Positions 44,466 to 56,068 of a stretch of DNA of 64,000 nucleotides are shown piece by piece. Below the pieces are notes generated by a model, which was not told where the DNA came from, did not search any database, and saw nothing but the letters and a program-made list of their open reading frames with translations. The position numbers were made by a program, and so were the translations under genes. Origin of the DNA: Agapanthus africanus (taxonomy: Eukaryota > Streptophyta > Magnoliopsida > Asparagales > Amaryllidaceae); NCBI GenBank assembly GCA_030015575.1, contig CM057342.1, forward strand, positions 622,757,348 to 622,821,347, written 5' to 3'. Positions within the stretch are counted from its first letter, which is position 1. Each line of letters starts with the position of its first letter.

Positions 44466-44825
44466 CAGATTCTAACCCTGTCTCCTAAGCCATCACTGCC
44501 CTACAAAGAGGTTAAGATGGACCATCTATGAGCCACACTTGCCAAAGCTACATGCCACTGAAATGAAGAAGTTACTCATGAGCGTATAAACTACTCCACG
44601 CCAGAGTAAGACATAAAGAAATAGAAGGGTGCGGCTCATGGAGTTGAGAGTTTGGAACCATATCTCTTAAGAGTCGAGATTTGAGTCAATGATAAATGAC
44701 GACGCTTGTGTCCGCTCGTTATCTTCTCAGATCAAGATTCTGAAAGTTATATGCCAACCCAAAACTGGTCATACGCTATGCATTACTCTGCACTACTTCA
44801 CCCACGTACATACTTACATGGGCAA
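44466..44825 (+). other. End of the L 3' UTR
   Basis: No gene or repeat seen. 44680-44725 resembles the sequence just after the C integrase stop (9930-9970). Confidence 0.45.
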
Positions 44826-44841
44826 AGTAGTGGGGGGCATT
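44826..44841 (+). other. Polypurine tract of L
   Basis: agtagtggggggcatt, directly before TGTTCCC. Confidence 0.75.
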
Positions 44842-47800
44842 TGTTCCCGCCAAAAATTTCTGCGCGAAAGAGCCCAAGGTATCAAATGGCAGTGATACGC
44901 TTAAGGAAATATGAACCAGTATCTTCCGGCTTGTATTTTGATAAACTCCCGAAGGAGAAACTATTAAATTCTGACAGTATTGGAAGCATCTTGAAAAACC
45001 CTTCGATTTGATATATTATGGGCCCCAAAATTCATCCGGGAGCAAAAGTTATGAGGTATCACGTGTCCACACGTGATGGACCTTTAAGAAACCGCTGGAG
45101 GAGCTAAAAGATATAATAAAAACTCGGAAAAGACCCCAATGGGGCATCACGTGCTCACACGTGACCATGGGTCACGTGCAGACACGTGATGGGCTTTTAA
45201 AGCCTCTAAAATAATGAATAGAATTTAATTCTAAAAGTCAGAAATTACCTCAACGAGGTATCACGTGTTTACACGTGACCAATGGTCACGTGTTGACACG
45301 TGATGGTTAAAACTGAAACATAAATAAGCGGTTGAGAAAGGAACCCAATTGGGGGTCACGTGCTCACACGTGACCAAAGGTCACGTGCCAGCACGTGACT
45401 GGCTATAAAAGCCTTATAATTTAATAGAATTAAATTCTAAAAGTTCTGAATCTTTCCAAATGGAAAAGGGTCATGGGGAACCGTTGGATTAAAGATCCAA
45501 GGGTGATTAAAAATCACCAATTTATGGAAAAATCTTAAATAAGGAAAGATTCCCCCTAAATCTAACCGAGATAACAAATAGAATATCTTTTGGATTTAAA
45601 ATCCACGGTGAATAAAGTTCACTGAATGATCTAAAGGCCCAGAATTAATGATAAATATAAATCAAATCTCTCAACAATCAAATCAAATCTCTCAATGAGA
45701 GATTTGCTAAACAAATTGATTCTTTTCCTTCTCCTATAAAAGGAGCCAAGAAGAGAAGAGAAGGGATCTACTTCTTGGGAGAGAAAAACAGAAAGAGGAG
45801 AATTTAATTATCTGCAAAAAAAACCCTAGGTAAGAAAAAAGAGGTTTCAAAAGAGAATTTAATTCTCAAAAGAGTTTAACTCTTACATAAAAAAAAGAAC
45901 TTAGTTCTTTCTCTGGTTGAGGATCTGCAAAGTGCACATCTCCCCATGAATTGAGAATTTAATTCTCATTGGGTTGAGATCCTGCCATGCAGATCTAAAA
46001 CACAGAGGAGGAATTGAGTTTTGAGAATTTAATTCTCCCAAACTTTCAGGAATTTAATTCCTCCTAAAACAAAACTAGGGTTTAACTCTAATCAAGAATT
46101 CAATTCTTTTACATATCTGGGAATTTAATTTCTTTGAAAAGAAATCAGGGTTTTATCCTAAATAAGAATTTAATTCTTTCACGATAGGAATTTAATTCCT
46201 CCAAAATCATAATTAGGGTTTAACCCTACAAAGAATTCAATTCTTAAAAGATCTCTGTTCATGAAAAGAACTAGGGTCACGTGCCCCCACGTGACCCCTG
46301 AACAGATCCCCAAAAATGAGAAGAGGAAGTTTTGAGGCAATGCCTCACGTGCTCCCACGTGACCCTCATTATATATGGAACAAAAGCAAAGGCAGAAACA
46401 ATTCTGGGCGCTCTCACGTGTTACCACGTGACCCCTAATAAATGTTCTAATAAATCAGGGCATGATTATACATCACGTGCCCACACGTGATGGCTATGAA
46501 AATTAAAAGTGTTTAACACTTGTTTGCAGAACAAAATAAAGTGGATCTGGCCCCACTTTTTGATGCCATCACGTGCTCCCATGTGACTCCCAAAACGCAG
46601 AAAGAAAAAGCAAAGGAAATGAAAGCTTTGGGCGCTCTCACGTGTTATCACGTGACCCCTCAGCAAATGCTTTAACAATTGGCGCACAGATCCCTATCAC
46701 ATGCCAACACGTTCTAAAATAAAAATAAAAGTGTTTAACACTTGTTCGCAGATTTGAGGATAAACTAAAAGGAGATGTGGCTCCACATTTAGGGCGCCCT
46801 CACGTGTCACCACGTGACCCCTAATGAGCATTCTAACAGACCAGAGCAGGGGGCTTCATCACGTGCTCACACGTGATGGCCGCCAGAATTAAAAGAGTTA
46901 AACACTAATCTTCAGAATAAAATAAAGGGAATCAGGGCGCTCTCACGTGTCCACACGTGACCCCTCTCTCCTTAGTGTTTAACACTAATCTGAAGACATT
47001 GTCCTTAGTGTTTAACACTGATTTTCTTAGTGTTTAACACTAATTTAGAAAACTCTATTGGCAGTGTTTAACACTGATTTGCTTAGTGTTTAACACTAAT
47101 TTGAAAACTCTGTTCCCAGTGTTTAACACTGATTATCTTTTAGTGTTTAACACTAACTTGCTAATCTTATTCCCAGTGTTCAACACTGTTGGTCTTTAGT
47201 GTTTAACACTAGCTTTAGCCCAATTGGCTAAGTTTCTAGAGGCAAAGCCTCTCATTCAATGGACCAACAGAGGGCTAATATTTCAAACATAATTGGACTT
47301 AGCCCAAACTGGCCATAAGTCCTCAAATCATCTTGACCTGAGCACATCTGCTCTTTCAACCAACTCATTGGTTCAAGGGTACATCTCTGAACTCCTCTGA
47401 TATTTGTCGTTGTAATCCTTCAACGTCTTCAGAGAGGTGACGGGTCCTGACAACCACACATTAATACGGACTGTGGGGTCCTCAAACCCGCAGACTTATC
47501 GTCCTTAAACTAATAGACTAATGCGTCCTTAAACACACCCATATGGACTGTGGGGTCCTTAAATCCATGGACTTATGCGTCCTTAAACTACCAATGGACC
47601 CCCATGTCCGTAAACTGGAGATGGACCACTATGTCCCTAAACTGGAGATGGACCACCATGTCCCTAAACAGAAACAATAGAGCCCCCAAATGCTCTTTTG
47701 TCGGATCTAAACGATCCCGTTAAGTTGATCTTAGTCTCAAATTAGACTAACGTATCCTTAACAAACGTTTGAGTTGATCTTAGCCTCAAATATGGCTAAC

Positions 47801-48067
47801 GTATCCTCAAACCAAAACCCCGAAACCAAATCTAAGAAAATACGGATTTGCACTAATCCACGTCCTACGGGCGACGACATAAATTAGTCTCCGTATACAA
47901 TCCACGGGCAACCAAAAACAAAACAAACACCCACGACACGAAGTGACCATCTGGAGAAGGAGAAAGTTGTTACCGCGATGTGGTAGCGTAATTAACTGCA
48001 GGGGCTTGCGCCTGCAGGGAAGAGCGTCCCCACAATCAAAAACCCCTCAAACGAGGGGGAATCTGAC
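44842..48067 (+). repeat. 3' LTR of L, missing its last 160 bp or so
   Basis: Nearly identical to 32537-35767 and cut after gggaatctgac, where it meets the inverted R LTR. It carries the same two G-box clusters (45058-45410 and 46275-46970), the GTTTAAC array and the GGAC array (47455-47690). Confidence 0.9.
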
Positions 48068-51000
48068 ATGGGCTGTCTTGCCTGAGATTCGGGGCAGATG
48101 CTAATTGGTGCTATCCGTTCACCTCTCCGAAGATGCCAAGTTGATTTATGGCACCATATATCAAAGGTTTAAACGGATGCGGCCGATGTAGCAGACTTCG
48201 TCAGATTCCCCCTCGTTTGAGGGGTTTTTGATTGTGGGGACGCTATTCCCTGCAGGCGCAAGCCCCTGCAGTTAATTACGCTACCGCATCGCGGTAACAA
48301 CTTTCTCCTTCTCCAGATGGTCACTTCGTGTCGTGGGTGTTTGTTTTATTTTTGGTTGCCCGTGGATTGTATACGGAGACTAATTTATGTCGTCGCCCGT
48401 AGGACGTGGATTAGTCCAAATCCGTATTTTCTTAGATTTGGTTTCGGGGTTTTGGTTTGAGGATACGTTAGCCATATTTGAGTCTAAGATCAACTCAAAC
48501 GTTTGTTAAGGACACGTTAGTCTAATTTAAGACTAAGATCAACTTAACGGGATCGTTTAGATCCGACAAAAGAGCATTTGGGCTCTATTGTTCCAGTTTA
48601 AGGACATAGTGGTCCATAGCCAGTTTAGGGACATGATGGTCCATCTCCAGTTTAGGGACATGGGGGTCCATTGGTAGTTTAAGGACGCATAAGTCCATTG
48701 ATTTAAGGACCCCACAGTCCATATGGGTGTGTTTAAGGACGCATTAGTCCGTTAGTTTAAGGACGCATAAGTCCGCGGGTTTGAGGACCCCACAGTCCGT
48801 ATTAATGTGTGGTTGTCGGGACCCGTCACCTCTCTGAAGACGTTGAAGGATTACAACGACAAATATCAGAGGAGTTCAGAGATGTACCCTTGAACCAATG
48901 AGTTGGTTGAAAGAGCAGATGTATTCAGGTCAAGATGATTTGAGGACTTATGGCCAGTTTGGGCTAAGTCCAATTATGTTTGAAATATTGGCCCTCTGTT
49001 GGTCTATTGAATGAGAGGCTTTGCCTCTAGAAACTTAGCCAATTGGGCTAAAGCTAGTGTTAAACACTAAAGACCAACAGTGTTGAACACTGGGAATAAG
49101 ATTAGCAAGTTAGTGTTAAACACTAAAAGATAATCAGTGTTAAACACTGGAAACAGAGTTTTCAAATTAGTGTTAAACACTAAGCAAATCAGTGTTAAAC
49201 ACTGCCAATAGAGTTTTCTAAATTAGTGTTAAACACTAAGAAAATCAGTGTTAAACATTAAGGACAAAGTCTTCAGATTAGTGTTAAACACTAAGGAGAG
49301 AGGGGTCACGTGTGGACACGTGAGAGCGCCCTGATTCCCTTTATTTTATTCTGCAGATCAGTGTTTAACTCTTTTAATTCTGGCGGCCATCACGTGTGAG
49401 CACGTGATGAAGGCCCCCGCTCTGGTCTGTTAGAATGCTCATTAGGGGTCACGTGGTGACACGTGAGGGCGCCCTAAATGTGGAGCCAGATCTCCTTTTG
49501 GTTTATCCTCAAATCTGCGAACATGTGTTAAACACTTTTATTTTTATTTTAGAGCATCACGTGTTCGCACGTGATGGGGATCTATGCGCCAATTGTTAAA
49601 GCATTTGCTGAGGGGTCACGTGATAACACGTGAGAGCGCCCAAAACTTTCATTTCCTTTGCTTTTTCTTTCTGCGTTTTGGGAGTCACATGGGAGCACGT
49701 GATGGCATCAAAAAGTGGGGCCAGATCCACTTTATTTTGTTCTGCAAACAAGTGTTAAACACTTTTAATTTTCATAGCCATCACGTGTGGGCACGTGATG
49801 TATAATCATGCCCTGATTTATTAGAACATTTATTAGGGGTCACGTGGTAACACGTGAGAGCGCCCAGAATTGTTTCTGCCTTTGCTTTTGTTCCATATAT
49901 AATGAGGGTCACGTGGGAGCACGTGAGGCATTGCCTCAAAACTTTCCTCTTCTCATTTTGGGGGATCTGTTCAGGGGTCACGTGGGGCACGTGACCCTAG
50001 TTCTTTTCATGAACAGAGATCTTTTAAGAATTGAATTCTTTGTAGGGTTAAACCCTAATTATGATTTTGGAGGAATTAAATTCCTATCGTGAAAGAATTA
50101 AATTCTTATTTAGGATAAAACCCTGATTTCTTTTCAAAGAAATTAAATTCCCAGATATGTAAAAGAATTGAATTCTTGATTAGGGTTAAACCCTAGTTTT
50201 GTTTTAGGAGGAATTAAATTCCTGAAAGTTTGGGAGAATTAAATTCTCAAAACTCAATTCCTCCTCTGTGTTTTAGATCTGCATGGCAGGATCTCAACCC
50301 AATGAGAATTAAATTCTCAATTCATGGGGAGATGTGCACTTTGCGGATACTCAACCAGAGAAAGAACTAAGTTCTTTTTTTTTATGTAAGAGTTAAACTC
50401 TTTTGAGAATTAAATTCTCTTTTGAAACCTCTTTTTTCTTACTTAGGGTTTTTCTTTTGCAGAGAATTAAATTCTCCTCTCTCTGTTTTTCTCTCCTAAG
50501 AAGTAGATCCCCTCTCTTCTCTTCTTGGCTCCTATTTATAGGAGAAGGAAGAGAATCAATTTGTTTAGCAAATCTCTCATTAAGAGATTTGATTTGTATG
50601 TTGAGAGATTTGATTTGCATTCATCATTAATCTGGGCCTTTAGATTGTCAAGTGAATTTTATTCACCATTGGATTTTAAATCCAAAAGATATTCTATTTG
50701 TTATCTCGGTTAGATTTAGGAGGAATCTTTCCTTATTTGGGATTCTTCCATAAATTGGTGATTTTTAATAACCCTTGGATTTTTAATCCAACGGTTCCCC
50801 ATGACCCTTTTCCATTTGGAAGGATTCAGAAACTTTTAGAATTCAATTCTATTAAATTATAAGGCTTTTAAAGCCAGTCACGTGCTGGCACGTGACCTTT
50901 GGTCACGTGTGAGCACGTGACCCCCAATTGGGTTCCTTTCTCAGCCCCTTATTTATGTTTCAGTTTTAACCATCACGTGTCAACACGTGACCATTGGTCA

Positions 51001-51434
51001 CGTGTAAGCACGTGATACCTCGCTGAGGTATTTTCTGACTTTTAGAATTAAATTCCATTCATTATTTTAGAGGCTTTAAAAGCCCATCATGTGTCTGCAC
51101 GTGACCCATGGTCACGTGTGAGCACGTGATGCCCCATTGGGGTCTTTTCTGAGTTTTTATTATATCTTTTGACTCCTCCAGCGGGTTCTTAAAGGCCCAT
51201 CACGTGTGGACACGTAATTCCTCATAACTTTTGATCCCGAATGAATTACGAGGCCCATAATATATCAAATCGAAGGGTTTTTCGAGCCGCTTTCGATACC
51301 ATCAGAATTTATCTATTTCTCATTCGGAAGTTTGTCAAAAAACAGCCCGGAAGATACTGGTTCCCATTTCCTTAAGCGTATCGCTGTCATTTGATATCTT
51401 GGACTCTTCTGCGCATAAATTTTTGGCGGGAACA
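48065..51434 (-). repeat. 3' LTR of R, missing its last 23-26 bp
   Basis: On the - strand it starts TGTTCCCGCC at 51434 and is cut near CAGCCCATG at 48068. It has the same modules in the same order as L: G-boxes at 50875-51225 and 49310-50010, TATA at 50533-50540, GTTTAAC array 49050-49295, GGAC array 48595-48810. Confidence 0.9.
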
Positions 51435-51450
51435 AATGCCCCCCACTACT
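51435..51450 (-). other. Polypurine tract of R
   Basis: aatgccccccactact on +, the reverse complement of the L tract, next to the LTR start. Confidence 0.75.
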
Positions 51451-51834
51451 TTGCCCACGTAAGTATGTACGTGGGTGAAGTAGTGCAGAGTTATGCATAG
51501 CGTATGACCAGTTTCGGGTTGGTATATAACTTTCAGAATCTTTATCTGAGAAGATAACTAGCGGACACAAGCGTCGTCATTTATCATTAACTCAAATCTC
51601 GACTCTTAAGAGATATTGTTCCAAACTCTCAACTCCATGAGTCGCACCCTTGTATTTCTTTATGTCTTACTCTGGCATGGAGTAGTTTATACGCTCATGA
51701 GTAACTTCTTCACTTCAGTGGCATGTAGCTTTGGCAAGTGTGGCTCATAGATGGTCCATCTTAACCTCTTTGTAGGGCAGTGATGGCTTAAGAGACAGGG
51801 TTAGGATCTGCCACCTAAGACTTTTCAACTTTAT
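51451..51834 (-). other. End of the R 3' UTR
   Basis: Matches 44466-44825 of L in reverse. No gene seen. Confidence 0.45.
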
Positions 51835-52005
51835 GAGCCGTGAGGGTCTCATAAAGACTTTTCTCCCTACGGATCAAGAGGATCTCGTAGGTGTATTTTC
51901 TCCTTAAGGGTCGTGAGGACTCCTAAGTGTGTTTTCTCTCATAAGTCGTAAGGATCCTATAAGAGAATTTTCCCTCTTACGAGTCGAGAGGACCCGTAAG
52001 CGGTT
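51835..52005 (-). repeat. Hairpin array, R 3' UTR block 3
   Basis: Inverse of 44266-44465, with some stem differences that keep pairing. Confidence 0.65.
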
Positions 52006-52489
52006 GTTTCCCTCCTTGTCGAGATTCGACTTTAGAGAGTGAGACCCATGGATGGTATGCAAGAGACCGTTTTGGGCCGACTTGCAGGGTCCCAGTGCTT
52101 AGGAAACAGGTTTTTTAATCCCTACTGCCTAAGGCTTTATCTCACGAGTCGAGACGAATCGAGAAGTTCTCGCAAAGACATCAATTTCCTCACGAGTCGA
52201 AACGGATCGAGCAGATCTCGTAAGAATATCCTAACGTCACAATTAACCTCTGCTCTTTACGACAGAAGTCCGTTAGGGTCTGTGGTACTTAGGGTTTTGG
52301 CCGTCGTACCGTCGCATGAGCTGATATATTCCTCGATAGGCAATCGTGCTGTTCGAGTAGCCCTGCGACTGCCGTGTCTCTGATCCCTTCGGGGGCTGGA
52401 CAAGACGTCTTCAAGCAATCCTTCTTGGCAGTTTGACCGTCGGAAGAGCAAGCGCTAGAAATTTGCCATGCCGCTTTTTACTTGAGGTT
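52006..52489 (-). other. R 3' UTR, unrepeated part
   Basis: Counterpart of 43766-44265. No gene seen. Confidence 0.4.
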
Positions 52490-53735
52490 AGGCTCATTTT
52501 GGAGAGCCCCGATGAGTCATAACCACTCCGCGCTGGTGTGGGATGATCTCCGATAGTCTTTCAGGCTTTATATGACTTGCCGTTAAGACCCTGAAGCTAG
52601 GAATTTGGCTTTTGCTTCATTTTGCTGGCATTGCGTCCTCTGTATCGAGACGAATGTCGCGGTTGTCTCTACGTTGCTAGTGAACCGTCGAGGTTTGGAA
52701 CTAGGGATTTTGCCGTGGCTCCTTTTGGTGATGTTGCGTCTGCTGTATCGAGACGAACATCGAGGTGGTGACTACTCCGCATTGGTTCGAGATGATCTCC
52801 GATTGTCTTTCGGGCTTTATATGACTTGCCGTTAAGACATTGAAGCTAGGAATTTGGCCTTCGCTTCGATTGCTTTGTCATGTGCGAATCCTGTTGGAGG
52901 AAGAACGCTGTCGTGACATCTCGTCTGTTTTATCGAGACGAACGTCGAGGTGGTGACCACTCTACGCTGGTGTGGGATGATTTCTGATGGTCTTTCAGGC
53001 TTTATATGACTTGCCGTTAAGACGTTGAAGCTAGGAATTTGGCCTTTGCTTCGTTTGCTGGCATCGCGTCCTCTGTATCGAGACGAATGTCATGGTTGTC
53101 TCTAGGTTGCTGGTGAACCGTCGAGGTCTGGAACCAGGGATTTTTCCGTGACTCCTTTCGGTGATGTTGTGTCTGCTGTGTCGAGACGAACGTCGAGGTG
53201 GTGATCACTCCATGTTGGTGTGAGATGATCTCTGATTGTCTTTCCGGTTTTATATGACTTACCGTTAAGACCCTGGAGCTAGAAATTTGGCCTTCGCTTC
53301 GTTTTCTTTGGTGTTTCCGGATCCTGTTGGAGGAAGGACGCTGTAGTGACATTTCGTCTGCTGTATCGAGACGAATGTCGTGGTGGTGACCATTCCATGT
53401 GGGATGATCTCTGTTTGTCTTTCCGGTTTTATATGACTTACCGTCAAGACGTTGAAGCTAGGAATTTGGCCTTCGCTTCATTTTCTTTGTCGCTTCCGAA
53501 TCCTGCTGGGGGAAGAACGCTGGGGTGACATTTCATCTGCTGTATCGAGACGAACGTCGAGGTGGTGACCACTCCTCGCTGGTGTGGGATGATCTTCGAT
53601 TGTCTTTCAGGCTTTATATGACTTGCCGTCAAGACCCTGAAGCTAGGAATTTGGCCTTCGCTTCGTTTGCTGGTATCGCGTCTGCTGTATCGAGACGAAT
53701 GTCGCGGTGGTGATCACTCCATGTTGGTGTGAGGA
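52490..53735 (-). repeat. 185/248-bp two-unit array, R 3' UTR
   Basis: Mark spacing read along + is about 249, 185, 248, 181 and 183. Compared with L in the same sense, one long unit is replaced by a short one. Confidence 0.75.
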
Positions 53736-54325
53736 CCAGGATCCGCTCTGGACGTTTCCCACGGGGTCAAAGAGTGACGCTATCCGCATTCCACGTGACC
53801 AGGAATTTTTCACAAGATGCTTCACACGGGTTCACTGCCGCGTTAGGCAAGGACTAGGCTCCACTCTGGATGCTTCGCACGGGTTCACTGCCGTGTTCTG
53901 CGAGGACCAGTATCCGCTCTGGACGTTTTCCACGGGGTCGAAGAGTGACGTTATTCATGTTCCACGTGACCAGGAATTTTGCTCTAGATGCTTCACACGG
54001 GTTCACTGCCGCGTTAGGCGAGGACTAGGCTCCGCTCTGGATGCTTCACACGGGTTCACTTCCGTGTTCTGCGAGGACCAGGATCCGCTCTGGACGTTTT
54101 CCACGGGGTCAAAAGGTGACGTTATCTGTGTTCCACGTGACCGGGAATTTTGCTCTAGATGCTTCACACGGGTTCATTGCCGCGTTAGGCGAGGACTAGG
54201 CTCCGCTCTGGATGCTTCACACGGGTTCACTGCCGTGTTCTGCGAGGACCAGGATCCGCTCTAGACGTTTTCCACGGGGTCAAAGAGTGACGTTATCCGC
54301 GTTCCACGTGATCAGGAATTTTGTT
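53736..54325 (-). repeat. 171-bp tandem repeat, about 3.5 copies, R 3' UTR
   Basis: The mark aggaattt recurs at 53801, 53972, 54143 (gggaattt) and 54314, exactly 171 apart. Confidence 0.85.
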
Positions 54326-54619
54326 GATTATATCCGCATTTCGCGGAGTTGGGATTTGACTCTCTGTGGGAGTACATTGTCGAGTCATGGAACTGGGAGT
54401 TGCTGCTATTCCGCTTTGCTTGATGATGTGTCCGCTGTGGTGAGACGAATGTTGAGATGATCTCTAGGTTATTTGTCGCCCGTCGAGATTCGGCTTCTTC
54501 TTCTAATGAAACCTGGGGAGGAGTGCGACTCCTTCTTTGTTTGCGCCCCTGGATTGTATACAGGGATTGATGTAGCATCACCTGTAGGGCAGAAATTTCA
54601 TTTTTATTTTATTTCTTTT
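54326..54619 (-). other. Single-copy part of the R 3' UTR
   Basis: Counterpart of 8291-8584 and 41586-41885. No gene seen. Confidence 0.45.
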
Positions 54620-54850
54620 TCCGCGATGCTCTATCATTTCAGCTTTTATATCGCGAAGGTCGCGATTGCCCTATCATTTCGGCTATTTTCCGCGGTGCCC
54701 AATCATTTCGGCTATTTTTTTAATTTTTCCTCGCTCCTTTTTATTGCGAGTTGCCCAATCATTTCGGCTATTTTTCATGCATACATTTTTTTTGCTTGCT
54801 GATTTTTATTGCAAGTTGCCCCATCATTCCGGCTATTTCGTATGCACGTA
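54620..54850 (-). repeat. CATTTCGGCTATTT repeats, R 3' UTR
   Basis: Same family as 8585-8830 and 41370-41585. Confidence 0.7.
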
Positions 54851-55109
54851 TGGCTCGCTATTTTTTTTTTGCGAGTGTGGAACTTGGAATCTGGTGCCAA
54901 TCTCAGCATCAGCATCGCTACAACTGGAATATTCCCAGGAGCGAATCATCATTTGCCATGACAGGACTTGGAATTTGATACCGGTTTAGGCATCAGCATA
55001 GCTACAACTGGGATATTGCCAGGAGCGAATCATCATTTTCCTCTGTCGATATTGAACAATGGTGGCTTAGCAAACAGGGTTAGGATCCTGTCGACTAAGG
55101 CTTTTGACT

Positions 55110-55280
55110 TCATGAGCCGTAAGGGTCTCACAAAGGTATTTCTCCCTACGAGTCGTGAGGATCTCGCAGGTGCGTTTTCCCCTTAGGAATCGTGAGGACT
55201 CCTAAGTGTATGTTCCCCTGTAAGTCGTAAGGATCTTACAAAAGGGTTTTCTCCTTATAAGTCGAGAGGACTTATAAGGG
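55110..55280 (-). repeat. Hairpin array, R 3' UTR block 2
   Basis: Units CTTAGGAATC-gtgag-GACTCCTAAG, CTGTAAGTC-gtaag-GATCTTACA and CTTATAAGTC-gagag-GACTTATAAG. Confidence 0.7.
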
Positions 55281-55459
55281 TTGTTCACCGTATGGACATA
55301 TCCCTAGTCACGGATGGGACTTGGTTAGGGAAATGTTTATTCGCGCCCGTGGATTGTATACAAGGGTCAGTACTGAACCACTTGTAGGGCTATATCGAAG
55401 GTTATGGGGGTTGCTTAAGAACAGGTTCAGGTCTCTGTAACTTAAGACTTTCAAATCTT

Positions 55460-55625
55460 ATTAGCCGTGAGGGTCCCATAAGAGAGTTCTCCTTACGAGT
55501 CGTGAGGATCTCGCAAGTGTAATTTCTCCTTAAGAATCGTGAGGATCCCTGAGTGTGTTGCTCCCTTGTGAGTCGTAAGGATCTCACGCGGGTGGTTTCT
55601 CCTTACAAGGTCGAGAGGACCCTAT
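55460..55625 (-). repeat. Hairpin array, R 3' UTR block 1
   Basis: Counterpart of 40570-40745. Confidence 0.6.
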
Positions 55626-55915
55626 AAGTGTCTTTTAACGAGGTTGCGCCCTTTCGGGTTTTCACAAACACTCGTCGATAGCCCTGCTGTTTTTACTCAC
55701 GGAGCCCTTTCGGGTTTTCATCCATGCCCCCTTTGCTTATGGACATACCGTTCTTTTTATTTTTTTATTTTTTATCCTTTTTTTTAACGAGGTCGCGCCC
55801 TTTCGGGTTTTCACGAACACTCGCCGGTAGCCCTGCTGTTTTTACTCACGGAGCCTTTTCGGGTTTTCATCCGTGCCCATTTTGCTTGTGGACGTACCGT
55901 TTTTTTTTTTGGGCA
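55626..55915 (-). repeat. 147-bp duplicated unit, R 3' UTR
   Basis: Two copies with ccctttcgggttttca and variants. Counterpart of 9511-9775. Confidence 0.7.
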
Positions 55916-55934
55916 CGTCAGCCTGAAGATACTG

Positions 55935-56068
55935 CGGGTTGGGAGTAGTTTAACGACGTTTCGGTCATTTGCAAGTTTTAGGACATTGCAGTCCGCCGTT
56001 AGTTTAAGGACGTTTCGGTCCGCCGTCGCCGTATTTGAAACGCATCTCTAGTTTACTGACTTTTCGGT
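55935..56068 (-). repeat. GGAC-module array after gag, R
   Basis: GGAC-ATTGCA-GTCC and GGAC-GTTTCG-GTCC plus degenerate copies, directly downstream of the R gag stop. Confidence 0.65.

Noticed and set aside
53707..54264. 185-codon + frame (and 144 codons at 41881-42315 on -)
   Set aside because: Same 171-bp repeat effect in the composite arms.
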